Shown: one piece after another, positions 22,496 to 33,658 of the stretch | Position numbering within the stretch: position 1 is the first letter of the stretch | How the letters are laid out: each line of letters starts with the position of its first letter | Assembly (NCBI GenBank): GCA_024291935.2 | Contig: CM044320.1 | Coordinates: 29,108,001 to 29,172,000 of the forward strand | From: Okapia johnstoni | Lineage: Eukaryota; Chordata; Mammalia; Artiodactyla; Giraffidae | DNA length: 64,000 nucleotides | Direction of reading: 5' to 3' | Notes under the pieces: model-generated | The model's input: the letters and a program-made list of their open reading frames with translations, nothing else | The model's database searches: none | What the model was told of the DNA's origin: nothing | Made by a program: the position numbers and the translations under genes

Positions 22496-22838
22496 GACTT
22501 GCCTGGTGGCTCAGATAGTAAGGGGCTTCCCTGATAGCTCAGTTGGTAAAGAATCCACCTGCAATGCGGATTCAAAACCCCGGTTTGGTTCCTGAGTCGG
22601 GAAGATCCCCTGGAGAAGGGATAGGCTACCCACTCCAGTATTCTTGGGCTTCCCTTATGGCTCAGCTGGTAAAGAATCCACTTGCAATGCGAGAGACCTG
22701 TGTTTGATTCCTGGGTTGGGAAGATCCCCTGGAGAAGGGAAAGACTACCCACTCCAGTATTCTGACCTGGAGAATTCCATGGACTGTATAGTCCATGGGG
22801 TTGCAAAGATGACTGAGTGACTTTCACTTTCAGACAGT
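22496..22838 (+). mobile_element. Bov-tA with three tandem tRNA heads
   Basis: Head fragments start at about 22496 (GACTTGCCTGGTGGCTCAG), 22524 (GGGCTTCCCTGATAGCTCAG) and 22646 (GGGCTTCCCTTATGGCTCAG). The second unit stops at CCACTCCAGTATTCTTG and the third continues through the full body to GACTGAGTGACTTTCACTTT. Confidence 0.9.
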
Positions 22839-23223
22839 AAAGAGCTATGGTCACAGGTAAGAGGGCAATAAATAGAAATAGTCAATACATGGAACTCTGT
22901 GACTTGCAGTGTGGTCACCCATTCTTCATAAACTTATGAAGAGAACAAGCAGAAGCCTAAACTTTGCCCTTCTCATGTTTTGGCTAATACAGGTAATTCT
23001 TTAAGGGTAAAATAATCGTCATTTGGCCAAAAGCTGAGAAGCACCTTATGCCTAAAGAAAGAAAACACTGAGATTATCTATCATAAACCAATCAGAATGA
23101 AGAAACAGATGGATAAAGAATTTAAAATAAATATAATAAATGTCATCAAAGAGATGAAAGCATTCTGGTTACATAAAGCATGAAGGAGCAGTTATAATAA
23201 AGAGCCAAGTAGAAACACTGGCT
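22839..23223 (+). repeat. Possible L1 5'/ORF1 remnant
   Basis: A-rich text such as GATGGATAAAGAATTTAAAA and GTCATCAAAGAGATGAAAGC (23108-23160) resembles the coiled-coil part of old L1 ORF1. It might be the 5' side of the + strand L1 that resumes near 24350. Confidence 0.35.
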
Positions 23224-23320
23224 AACTTCACATAGCATAATGCTCTAAGATCCATCCATGTTATCAAAAATGGCAGCATGGCCCTATTCTTATGGCTGAA
23301 TAGTATTCTATTGTATATAT

Positions 23321-23449
23321 AAGTGTGAGTTATAGTAGCTCAGTAGTGTCCAACTCTTTGTGACACTATGGATTGTAGCCCATCAGGCTCCTCTGTCCAT
23401 GGAATTCTCCAGGCAAGACTACTGGAGTGGGTTGCCATTTCCTTCTCCA
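23321..23449 (-). mobile_element. Bov-A monomer
   Basis: AGTGTCCAACTCTTTGTGAC to GCCATTTCCTTCTCC, without a tRNA head. Flanked by ATTGTATATAT at 23310-23320 and 23450-23460, an 11-bp target duplication within the L1. Confidence 0.92.
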
Positions 23450-23451
<2 letters not shown>

Positions 23452-23518
<67 letters not shown>

Positions 23519-23519
23519 C
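23452..23519. repeat. (TA)n(CA)n compound microsatellite
   Basis: About 20 TA units followed by about 12 CA units. It begins inside the right copy of the Bov-A target duplication, so it probably expanded from that TATATAT. Confidence 0.95.
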
Positions 23520-24554
23520 CCACAACTTCTTTATCCGTTAATACATCAATGGACAACTATTTTGCCATGTCTTGACTATTTAAATAATGCTGCAGTGTGC
23601 TTGAGGGTGCAGGTATATCTTTGAGATAGTAATTTCATTACCTTTGAATATATACCCAGAAGTGGGATTGCTGGTTTATAAGGTAATTCTGTTTTTAACT
23701 TTTTGAGGAAACTCCAGACTGTTTTCCTTAGTGGCTACACCAATTTACATTCTCACCAGTAGTATAGAAGGGTTCCCTTTACTCTACATCTTTACCAGCA
23801 TTTGTTATCTCTTGACTTTTTGATAATAGACATCTAAACAGATAAGAAGGGATATCTCACGGTTTTGATTTGCATTTCCTTGATGAATAGTGATTTTGAA
23901 CATTTTCTGCATGTACCTAAGGCATGATTTTTTTTTTTGAAAAATGTTTATTTAGGTCATTTGGCCATCTTTTAATTAGATAATTTGTATTTTTGCTATT
24001 GAGTTGTATTATTTCCTTATTTATTTTGAATATTAACCCCTTATCAGATATATGATTTGCCTATATTTTCCCCTATTCCACAGGTTGCTTTTTGTTTTGC
24101 TGTTTCTTTTGCTGTGCAAAGTTTTTTAGTTTGATGTAGTCCCACAAATTTATTCTTGCTTTTGTTGCTTGTGCTTTAGTGTTATATCCAGAAAATCATT
24201 GCCAAGACTAATGGCAAGGAACTTTTTCTATAGGAAGATATTCCTAAGTACTGAAAGTTTAGACAATTGCTGTGAATAAAAGAACATGAATATGGGTCTT
24301 ACTCAGGTAAGGATATCCACCAGAAAATGGAAGTAACACGCGTAAAATCATTTTTTAGCAGAAGAAATTTTACTTACTGAACAGAAGAAAGTAAAATAGG
24401 AAGAAAGTGTAAAAATGGAGTGAGAAGAAAATATAAGATGGTGATAAATATCTCATTTTATTAAAAGTATAGCAGTATATTGTCTATAAGACACAGAAGT
24501 TTCTAAAAAGTGAAAATATTTGCTAGGTAAAAAATATTTACTAGATAAATATGA

Positions 24555-24762
24555 ACTGAAGTGACTTGCCTGGTGGTCCAGTGGTTAAGAATCTGCTTTG
24601 CAATGCAGGGGATGCAGGTTCCATTCCTTGTTGGGGAACTGAGATCCCACATGACTCGGAGCAACTGAGCCCGAGAGAGAGTCTGTGCACTGCAGTGAAG
24701 ATCTTGCATGCTGCAACTAAGACCTGACGCAGCCAAATAAGTAAACAAATAGATAACTATTT
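24555..24762 (+). mobile_element. CHR-type tRNA SINE
   Basis: The head CTGGTGGTCCAGTGGTTAAG, then GTTCCATTCC, GATCCCACATGACTCGGAGC and GACGCAGCCAAATAAGTAAA. Sense orientation, inserted in old L1. Confidence 0.92.
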
Positions 24763-26731
24763 TAAAAATTGAGCTAAAATAAATACCTTTAGGAAACAGC
24801 TTTAATATCAGAGAAATAGAATCAAGACTTAGGTCATAAAGGATTAAGGGAGATGTTATAAACGGCAAAAGGAAAAACAAATAAAAAAGATATTATGTTC
24901 ACACACACGTATATCTAATAGTATAGATTTAAAATATACAAAGCAATGAATGATAGATTTATAAGATGAGACAGAAGGGTAAGTAATCATAGCTGGAGAT
25001 TTTAATTTCCTTCTTCTCAGAAGCTAAGTCAAAGAGACAAAGTTAAATGTTGAGGATTAGAGTAGGAGAGTTAATTTGCTTAAACTCATGTATAAAATGT
25101 ATTATTGGTTATAAAGTTTTATAGATGCCACATATATTATTTATATATTGTAAACACACATATCTACATAGATTTATTCAATAAGTAGGAAGTATATATT
25201 CTTGTAAAGAATCCAAAGACTATACACCAAACTGACTGATAAAATTCTAATAATTTCCAAAGACCAAGATCATACTGACTATATCAGTTCCCCAACAATA
25301 ATAAACAAATACTTTTAAATGTCCATATAGCTGGAAGTCAACATTACTGTAAAACCCTTATAGTAAATACAAAATATTAAGAAAATGGAGAGATAATTAG
25401 AATTGATGACTAATGAAAATTTACATGGTTAAGTATGTATAATACAGTCGAAACAGTCCTTTAAGCGAAGTTTCATTTTAAAAAAGTGAGCCAAGCTCTC
25501 AGCTCAAGAAGTTTAAAAATACTAATAGAGAAGACCTTTTTGAGAAGGAATAAAATTAAAAACATAAAGACAGAAATCAATGAAATAGATGACAAAAACC
25601 AGAGATGAGCAAAACTCGAAGCTATTCTCTGAGAAGATTAATAAGGTAAAAGAGAAGAGCAAATAAAGTAAAAAATAAAAATAAAGACATGACATAGATA
25701 TGAGATTAAAAATATGAGCAACTATATGCTAATAAATTTGATAACTTAGGATAAAAACATGACAGCAATGAAGCAAGAAAAATTAAATAACAGTTGTAGA
25801 AAATGGAAATAGAAATCATGTATCTTTGCTCTCCAAACGCTCTGGCCCAGACAGTTTTGCAGATAAGTTTATTAAAGTTTCAAGGATCTGTTGATTTCTA
25901 GCTTATTGTTTGCTAATAGGAAACAATTTAGAGCTGCTGAAAGCATGTTATACAACTCCTTAATTTCAAAATTGCATATTGTAGTAATGTATATCTATAT
26001 CTACTATACAGATACACAAGTACCCATAAAAATCCTAAATAACATACTAGCTAGCTGAATCCAGCAGTGTGTTAAAACTATATTATTATTATTTTATCCC
26101 TACATGTATAAAACAAAGAAGACAATTCTTTTTATTATCTCGATAGATGCAGAAAAAGCATTTGACTGAATTCAGTATTGATTTATAATTTTAAAAAACC
26201 TTATAAAATTGGGAAGGGAAGGGATTTTTCTATTTTGATAAATAAAATATCCTGAAAACTTTTAGAAAAATGTTTACACCCTGGGGAAAACTCAGTTACA
26301 TGTTCATTAAAGTTAAGAATAAGACAGGATAACCACTATCACTGCAGATGTTTAATGTGATTTTGAACTCATGTTCAATGCTATAAGACAAGAAAAATAT
26401 ATGGGATATACGGCTTAGGGGGAAACAGTTATTATCTGAAAATAATTGATCATAGAAAATCCACAGGACCAACCAAAAAAACTACTAGAAATATGCTAGA
26501 AAGAGTCAAGCAAATGTGCTAGATAAAAGGTCTAACAAAAATCAGCAGTATTACTCCAATCATCAATAATCAACTAAGAATGCAATAAAACATAACATAC
26601 ACACCACAGGAAAGACCATGCCATATCTACTAATCGAGCTAGCAAGAATGCATAAGAACTTAACATAGGTAACTGTGTAATCCTATTAAAGGACATAAAA
26701 GCTTACAGTAAACAGAACTATATTCCATATT

Positions 26732-26842
26732 TTGGAGTTTGGGTTAACTCCAGGAGACAATGAAGGACAGGGAAGCCTGGCATGCTGCAGTCCGTGGGGT
26801 CGCAAAGAGTAGGACATGACTTAGCGACTGAACAACAAAAAC
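26732..26842 (+). mobile_element. BovB 3' stub
   Basis: A roughly 110-bp, severely 5'-truncated BovB (GGACAGGGAAGCCTGGCATG to GCGACTGAACAACAAAAAC). ATTCCATATT at 26722-26731 and 26843-26852 is a perfect 10-bp target duplication. Confidence 0.93.
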
Positions 26843-27195
26843 ATTCCATATTGATAGTTGACAGGATTTATCTAAGTAAAGATGTTAATTGTCCCCCAGT
26901 TAATCTACAGACAATAAATGAATTCCAACTGGAATTTTGAAGAGCTGGCCAAACACATCCTAATATGTTTAAAGTTGATAAAAAGCTACATCAATAAGAA
27001 AAAAATAAGAGGAGGATTCTTATCCTACAGGATCTTGTAGGGTAATAACTACATAGTTATTAGAAATAGTTTGACCCCACTCATGAATAAGCAAATTGAC
27101 TAATGGAGTATAAAGAATCAAACATAGATTTATTTAAATACAGGCACCCAATAAACAATAAATGCAGCATCACAAATTAGTAGGCTATGTGAACT

Positions 27196-28956
27196 GAGTT
27201 GAGTTCAGTTACTCAGTTATGTCTGACTCTTTGTGACCCCGTAGACTGCAGCATGCCAGACTTCCCTGTCCATCACCAACTCCAGAGCTTGCTCAAACTC
27301 ATGTCCATCGAGTCGGTGATGCCATCCAACTATCTCATCTTCTGTCATCCCCTTTTCCTCCTGCTTTCAATCTTTCACAGCATCAGGGTCTCTTCCAATG
27401 ACTCAGTTCTTCGCATCAGGTGGCCAAAGTATTGGAATTTCAGCCTCAGCATCAGTCCTTCCAAAGAATATTCAGGACTGATTTCGTTTAGGGTGGACTG
27501 GTTTGATCTTGCAGTCCAAGGGACTGTCAAGAGTCTTGTCCAACACCACAGTTCAAAAGCATCAATACTTCGGTGCTCAGCTTTCTTTATAGTCCAACTC
27601 TCACATCCATACATGACTACTGGAAAAACCATAGCTTTGACTAGGCAGACCTTTTTTTGGCAAAGAAATGTCTCTGCTTTTTAATATACTGTCTAGGTTT
27701 GTCATAGCTTTTCTTCCAAGGAGTAAGTGTCTTTTAATTTCATGGCTACAGTCACCATCTGCAGTGATTTTGGAGCCCAAGAAAATAAGGTATGTCACTT
27801 GTTTCCATTGTTTCCCCATCTATTTGCCATGAAGTGATGGGACCAGGTGCCATGATCTTAGTTTTTTGAACGTTGAGTTTTAAGCCAGTTTTTCACTCTC
27901 CTCTTTAACTTTCATCAAGAGGCTCTTTAGTTCCTCTTCACTTTCTGCCATAAGGGTGGTGTCATCTGTGTATCTGAGGTTATTGATATTCCTCCTGGCA
28001 ACCTTGATTCCAGTTTGTGCTTCATCCAGCCTGGCATTTCTCATGATGTACTCTGCATATAAATTAAATAAGCAGGGTGACAGTATACACCCTTGACGTA
28101 CTCCTTTCCTGATTTGGAACCAGTCTGTTGTTCCATGTCCAGTGCTAACTGCTGCTTCCTGACCTGCATACAGATTTCTCAAGAGGCAGGTCAGGTGGTC
28201 TGGTATTCCCATCTCTTGAAGAATTTTCCATAGTGTGTTGTCATCCACACATTCAAAGGCTTTGGTGTAATAAATAAAGCAGAAGTAGATGTTTTTCTGG
28301 AATTCTCTTGGTTTTTCTATAATCTAATAGATGTTGGCAATTTGATCTCTAGTTCCTCTGCCTTTTCTAAATCCAGCTTGAACATCTGGAATTTCACAGT
28401 TCATGTACTGCTGAAGCCTGGCTTGGAGAATTTTGAGCATTCCTTTGCTAGTGTGTGAGATGAGTGCAATTGTGCAGTAGTTTGAGTATTCTTTGGCATT
28501 GCCGTTCTTTGGGATTGGAATGAAAACTGACCTCTTCCAGTCCTGTGGCCACTGCTGAGTTTTTCAAATTTGCTAGCATATTGAGTGCAGCACTTTCACA
28601 GCGTCACCTTTTAGGATGTGAAATAGCTCAACTGGAATTCCATCACTTACCCTAGCTTTATTTGTAGTCATGCTTCCTAAGGCCCACTTGACTTCACATC
28701 CCAGGATGTCTGGCTCTAGGTGAGTGATCACACCATCGTGGTGATCTGTCATGAAGATCTGTTTTGTATAGTTTTTCTGTGTATTCTTGCCACCTCTTCT
28801 TAATATCTTCTGCTTCTTTTAGGTCCATACCATTTCTGTCATTTATTGTGCCCATCTTTGCTTGAAATGTTCCCTTGGTATCTCTCATTTTCTTGAAGAG
28901 ATCTCTAGTCTTTCCCATTCTATTGTTTTCCTCTATTTCTTTACATTGATCACTGA
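27196..28956 (-). mobile_element. BovB LINE, longest copy (about 1.76 kb)
   Basis: Contains the linker upstream of the RT (28694-28918) and a 122-codon RT stretch (27880-28248, minus) with RQGC, FNLYAEYIM and a Tyr-Thr-Asp-Asp active site (27961-27972), so both catalytic Asp residues remain. Frames are broken elsewhere, for example by a one-base loss near 27880. It is 5'-truncated and lacks the endonuclease. Flanked by TATGTGAACT (27186-27195) and TATGTTAACT (28957-28966). Confidence 0.97.
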
Positions 28957-29286
28957 TATGTTAACTATTCAGTACAAAATGCTGTAAAAAAAACTCACTA
29001 AAATGGGAAAAATATCGCTATACCCTTATCTTACACTGCTTACAAAAATGTATTCCAGATGCATTCAAGTAAAAAAATTTAATGAAGTTGACTATATCAA
29101 AATTATGGATTTTTGTTTCATAAAGGAAACTGCTGAAAATACTAATAGACAAAAATGAAAAAAATTATTTTGACATCTTAAACTGGCAAAAGTATAATAT
29201 ACAAATGTAGAAAGAACTGAGAATCAGTAAAAAGAAACTAAACAGAAAATATATGAATGCATATGAATAGGCAATTTGTAGAATGT

Positions 29287-29500
29287 GGGCTTCCCTGGTT
29301 CGGTGGTAAAGAACGCACCTGCCAATGCTGGAGACAGGGTTTGATCCCTGGGTCGGGAAGATCCCCTGGAGAAGGAAATGGCGACTCACTCTGGTGTTCT
29401 TGCCTGAGAAATCCCACGGACAGAGGAGCCTGGTGGGCCACCGTCCACGGGTTGGCAAAAGAGTTGGATATGACTTAGCGACTAAACAACAACAACAGAG
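29287..29500 (+). mobile_element. Bov-tA SINE
   Basis: GGGCTTCCCTGGTTCGGTGG head, GGGTTTGATCCCTGGGTCGG, and an ACTAAACAACAACAAC tail. Inserted in old L1 sequence. Confidence 0.94.
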
Positions 29501-29845
29501 TCTAAATAGTAGCAAATTTATGAAGTCATATCTTATCTAAGATACACAGAATGAAACAGTGATGAAATGTCACTTTTCATATGTCAGAAAATAAACAGTT
29601 TAAAAGGCGAGTAAATTCTGATTCTTGGCAAGGATCTGAAGATATAGGAAGTCTTTTGTGTTGCTTATGGGAGTGTTAATAGTTATGGTCATTATGGACA
29701 GTAGTGCAATAGTGTTTGGAGAAATATACCAGTTCCCTATGATCTATTGTCCCCACTCTTAAGTGCTTATCGCTTGAGAATACACTCAAGACTTGCAAGG
29801 GAGAACATTCAGGAAAGGTTTCTGCTCTGTTATTTTTGATAGCTG

Positions 29846-29964
29846 CAGCTGCTGCTGCTAAGTTGCTTCAGTCGTGTCCGACTCTGTGCGACCCTATGGA
29901 CTGAAGCCTGCCAGGCTCCTCCGTCCATGGGATTTTCCAGGCAAGAGTACTGGAGTGGGGTGCT
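29846..29964 (-). mobile_element. Bov-A monomer with (GCT)n edge
   Basis: GCTGCTGCTGCTAAGTTGC to GAGTACTGGAGTGGGGTGC. Short flanks ATAGCTG on both sides (29839 and 29966) suggest the target duplication. Confidence 0.9.
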
Positions 29965-29984
29965 ATAGCTGGAGGTAAAGCAGC

Positions 29985-30118
29985 TGTGGTAGATTGAATA
30001 ATTGGTCCCTAAACTTCATTCTTCTGTAGCAATGTAATACATTCACCCCCTTTTCAGGGCTCAAGGTGGTCTTGTTGGACTTCTCACTTGTCTTTGAGTT
30101 AGACCATGTGACTTATGT
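29985..30118 (+). repeat. Possible LTR fragment (MLT1-like)
   Basis: TGTGGTAGATTGAATAATTG resembles the start of some MaLR LTRs, and AGACCATGTGACTT follows. Too short to be sure. Confidence 0.3.
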
Positions 30119-30665
30119 TTATACAAAAACCTTTACATGAAGTTTACACAAAAACCTTTACTTAAATGTCCACAGCAGCTTTGTTTGTAATAGCTGGAAA
30201 CTGAAATAAGCAAATGTCCTCCAAAAGTGAATGGTTACACAAACTGGCAAGTTTATACCATGGACTATTCATCAATAAAAAGGAACAAGTACTTGATACA
30301 TGCAACAACCTGGATGAATCTCAAGAGTTACGTTGAGTGAAAATGCCAGTCTCCAAAGGATTACATACTGTACAATTCCATTTGTGTAACATTCTTGAGA
30401 TAACAAAATTGTGGAAATAGAGAACAGATTCGTGGTCACCAGGGCTGAATGAGGCAGTGGGGGAGGAGGAAAGTGAAGTATGCAACAAGAGAGATTCTTC
30501 TGATGATAGAAATATTCTGTGGATTGCTGTATCAGTGCCAGTATTCTGGTTGTGATCTTGCACTGTAGCTTTGCAAGATGTTGAAAGTGAGTGAAATGAT
30601 CTCTGTACTAGTTTTTACAATTGCATATGAACCCACAATTACCTCAAAATTAAAAGTTTAATTAA
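30119..30665 (+). mobile_element. Old L1 (L1M) 3' end
   Basis: CAGCTTTGTTTGTAATAGCTG, ACAACCTGGATGAATCTCAAG, TACTGTACAATTCCATTTGTG and GATTCGTGGTCACCAGGG are late ORF2/3' UTR of old L1. An internal repeat ACAAAAACCTTTAC occurs twice (about 30123 and 30147). It partly repeats the consensus region just left of 29846, so it may be a separate insertion. Confidence 0.85.
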
Positions 30666-30676
30666 AAATACATTAA

Positions 30677-30954
30677 GTGGAGAAGGCAATGGCACCCCAC
30701 TCCAGTACTCTTGCCTGGAAAATCCCATGGACGGAGGAGCCTGGTAGGCTACAGTCTGCGGGGTCGCTAAGAGTCGGACACGACTGAGCGACTTCACTGT
30801 CACTTTTCCCTTTCATGCACTGAAGAAGGCAATGGCAACCCACTCCAGTGTTCTTGCCTGGAGAATCCCTTGAACAGGGGAGCCTGGTGGGCTGCCGTCT
30901 ATGGAGTCGCACAGAGTCGGACACGACTGAAGCGACTTAGCAGCAGCAGCAGCA
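30677..30954 (+). mobile_element. Bov-A2 dimer SINE
   Basis: Two BovA units: GGAGAAGGCAATGGCACCCC at 30679 and GAAGAAGGCAATGGCAACCC at 30823, ending GCGACTTAGCAGCAGCAGC. Low divergence implies a young insertion. Confidence 0.96.
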
Positions 30955-31432
30955 AGCTTCCTCCTGTTTTGAGGAGGGGAAGGCACAGACATGAAGGGGA
31001 AAATAGAGTGAAAAATTAGCAGATCTTTAAATGGATTGATTAAGAGTATAAGCTATAAGCTCACAGGCATGATATACTCATTTCTGCACCTGCTTTTCTT
31101 TCTCTTTTTTTTTCAAAGGGGGAAAAAAGAAGAAAAGTATGTAATATTCAAAATTGGGATACCACTTTTTTTTTTTCTTTTGCAAATTCAGAATATGTCA
31201 TAATCATTTAAATACTTACTCAGTTAACATAGTTTTAAGAACCAGGAGCATGCCCATTGCTCCATCCTTTAGAGATACCACTGATCAAAGTGAGACACAG
31301 TCTCTGCCCTCATGGAGATTATAGCCGACTTCTAATTCTAGCCTGAAACTTTAACCAAAATAATTTCTCTGAATGCAGTTATCCTAGGTTATTCTGTAGT
31401 GATTAATTATAAATGAGCATGTGTAAACTCAT
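30955..31432. other. Unique DNA with an L2-like piece
   Basis: At 31245-31330 CAGTCTCTGCCCTCATGGAG with preceding text resembles antisense L2. The rest is unassigned. Confidence 0.4.
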
Positions 31433-31814
31433 TTGTTGTTCAGTTGCTATGTTGTGTCTGACTCTTTGCAACCCCATGGACTGCAGCATGCCAGGCTTCC
31501 CTGTCCTTCACTATCTCCTGGAGTTTTCCCAGACTCATGTCCATTGCCATCCAACCATCTTGTTCACTGTCACCCCCTTCTCCTCCTGCCTTCAATCTTC
31601 CCCAGCATCAGGGTCTTTTCCAATGAGTCGGCTCTTTGGATCAGGTGGCCAAAGTATTGGAGCTTCAGCTTCAACGTCAGTCCTTCCAATGAATATTCAG
31701 GGTTGATTTCCTTTAGGATTGACTGGTTTGATCTCTTTGCTGTCCAAGGGACTCTTTAAGAGGCTTATCCACCACCACAGTTCAAAAGCATCAATTCTTT
31801 GGTGCTTATAAGTA
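31433..31814 (-). mobile_element. BovB LINE 3' part
   Basis: Antisense BovB 3' end from GTCTGACTCTTTGCAACCCC to AAAAGCATCAATTCTTTGG. Perfect 11-bp target duplication TGTAAACTCAT (31422-31432 and 31815-31825). Confidence 0.96.
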
Positions 31815-31825
31815 TGTAAACTCAT

Positions 31826-32389
31826 ACTAAGTTGTATTATGTCCTTGATATTTTGGGACTAATAGAGTGGCATGATTATGGAGTTTCCTTGTGGAGCGGT
31901 CATGAATAATTTTGGTTCTAAATACATTTCCTTATTCCCACTCCTCCCACATTAAACATATAAAGAATTATGATTGGTTTTGGCCTCAGGAGCACCATAC
32001 CACTTGGGAGGTTGAGTGAATAGGACTAGGAGGTTGGGACTGGGGGAGGGGGAATGTGTCCAGGAGCCAGCCCCAGTGGGGCCCATTAGCAGAGTGCAAC
32101 AGGTGGAAGAATGCTTGTGCAAAGAGCTCAGGAAGAGGGGATGGGAGATCTCTGATGGGGGACAATGAAGGGGAGTGAAGATCGTAAGCAGTTAGTGAAA
32201 AGTGAATACAGATCCCAACAAAGTATGTCCATGTTGAAGGGAAAAGTAGGATTTCATTGTTGGGGCTTCATTTTTTATGCATGCCTGATTTGCTTTGTCA
32301 GGTTGGAATGGAAGGCACTAGAGTATCTTGGAGCTATGGAATCTTTGAGCTGTAGGTGACTTATCTTCCATTTTTCCCTTCGTATCTAC
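31826..32389. other. Unassigned unique DNA
   Basis: No recognised repeat; purine-rich between 32035 and 32170. Confidence 0.45.
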
Positions 32390-32800
32390 ACTCCACCTTT
32401 TCTGTGCCCCAAGAAGCTGACTTTATGGCCTGCATTCACAGATTTCCTTGCCAAATGGGACTCATCGGCAGGAGATGGGATGGAGGAAGAAAAGTGACAT
32501 TGAGGTGTTCGTTTCCCTGGATTCCTCACTGCTGACCTACTGTGGTTCCATCCTTTGGCAAAGGCTACATTACTATCAACCCTCTCCATAAAGTCTCTTG
32601 TCTGGGGCTAGTGTTTGGCCCTCCCCTTGTCTCTTCAGATCTGGAGATAGTGACAGTTTGCTGCTGTTGCTAACTCCAGGGGCCTACGCCATTCCTTTGC
32701 CTTTCCTAAATGGTTGTAAGAGTTACTTTTTTATCTTCTTCTCAGCTATCCAGTTGAGCAGTACCATCTGTTCCCTCTGGTACTCTGATATAGAAGTTGC
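32390..32800 (+). repeat. Old unclassified interspersed repeat (possible)
   Basis: TTGCTGCTGTTGCTAACTCC, then AGCTATCCAGTTGAGCAGTA and CCATCTGTTCCCTC, recall the 3' part of an ancient mammalian repeat, but I cannot name the family firmly. Confidence 0.35.
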
Positions 32801-33274
32801 TTGATGCAGCATTCCTCTCCATCCAAAATTCTCTGCAGTCAGAAGCAGTCACTAAGTACATCGGGTATTAGGCTGTTTTGTCTTTTCTCATTGGTTCATG
32901 CTCTCCTTTCCCAGCCAACAATGGTTTTGTGTTTCTCCTTTCTTCTTTTGCATAAGCTTTTTAAAATTTGGAGCGCTTAAGTGTCCCTTGCACTACTATT
33001 TTGAATTTCTTTAAGACAGTTCCTTTTTTCTCCATTGGAAATTACTTGACATTGTGTTGCCTAACTTCCTGTTTTAGAATTTCTCATCTTTTCCAATATT
33101 TGTCCTTTTAGTACTTATGTCTAATGAATCACATCTATCTTCCCTCTGCTATGCCTCAAATATGCAGTCATGAGAAAGGGAAAAGCAATGTCTGACAGCT
33201 TGAACCTGACCCAGCTAAGCTATAGTGTTGCTATGGATTGTCCTCACATTCATATTTAGGCCACAATGGCCTCT
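32801..33274. other. Unassigned unique DNA
   Basis: Pyrimidine-rich; no gene or repeat recognised. Confidence 0.45.
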
Positions 33275-33658
33275 TGTTGAAGATAACAATGTTATAGAAC
33301 ATTAACATCAGACAAGACCACTTTGTGGCTGTGATGGATCAAGACAAACCAGACCACTCCATAATCATGTCCAAACACTGCCCCAAACCTGAGCAGTGTC
33401 CAACCACAAAAAATTAAATCCAAAGCAGAGCCCCACTGTTTGACTCCTCCCCACAGACACCTAAGACAAACTCCCAGTCTCATAGCATATTCCTTAACAG
33501 TCCCATAACAGCTTCTTACTGGGAGGGCCCCATGGTTCTCCATTTGTGTGTTCTCCCCCATTGCAACATGTCAGTAAACTGCTCTTTGTTTAACTGCAGG
33601 TGTATTTCTGGTATCATTGACTAGAGGCATGGACAGCATATATCTGACTGTTTCAACA
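33275..33658 (+). repeat. Probable solo LTR of an endogenous retrovirus-like element
   Basis: A 384-bp unit begins TGTTGA and ends TCAACA, a perfect short inverted terminus of the TG...CA type. The flanks CCTCT (33270-33274) and CCTGT (33659-33663) match 4 of 5. CAGTAAACTGCTCTTTG and GTATTTCTGGTATCATTG near the 3' end look LTR-like. No coding region is attached. Orientation and family are inferred. Confidence 0.55.

Larger units (their letters stand above)
23224..24245 (-). mobile_element. Old L1 (L1M) ORF2 3' part
   Basis: Antisense ORF2 landmarks: ATATACCCAGAAGTGGGATT, TTTGATTTGCATTTCCTTGA, AACCCCTTATCAGATATATG, TTTGCTGTGCAAAG and AGTTTGATGTAGTCCCAC. The 3' side is at 23224. A Bov-A and a microsatellite interrupt it. 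No open frame remains. Confidence 0.92.
24350..29845 (+). mobile_element. Old L1 (L1M) ORF2 skeleton with nested insertions
   Basis: Sense L1 ORF2 text appears in order: CATAGCTGGAGATTTTAATT (endonuclease region, about 24990), GACAGAAATCAATGAAATAG (25568), CAACTATATGCTAATAAATT, TCGATAGATGCAGAAAAAGC with TTTGACTG (26140, RT), and a late ORF2 region around 29045-29200. Removing insertions at 24555, 26732, 27196 and 29287 leaves a continuous but heavily decayed L1 with no open frame. The 5' limit is uncertain. Confidence 0.75.

Noticed and set aside
22453..22854. 133-codon minus-strand open frame
   Set aside because: Entirely antisense Bov-tA; frames of this kind recur in other Bov-tA copies.
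27199..27684. 161-codon plus-strand open frame
   Set aside because: Antisense of the BovB at 27196-28956, with the same repeated peptide pattern; not a gene.
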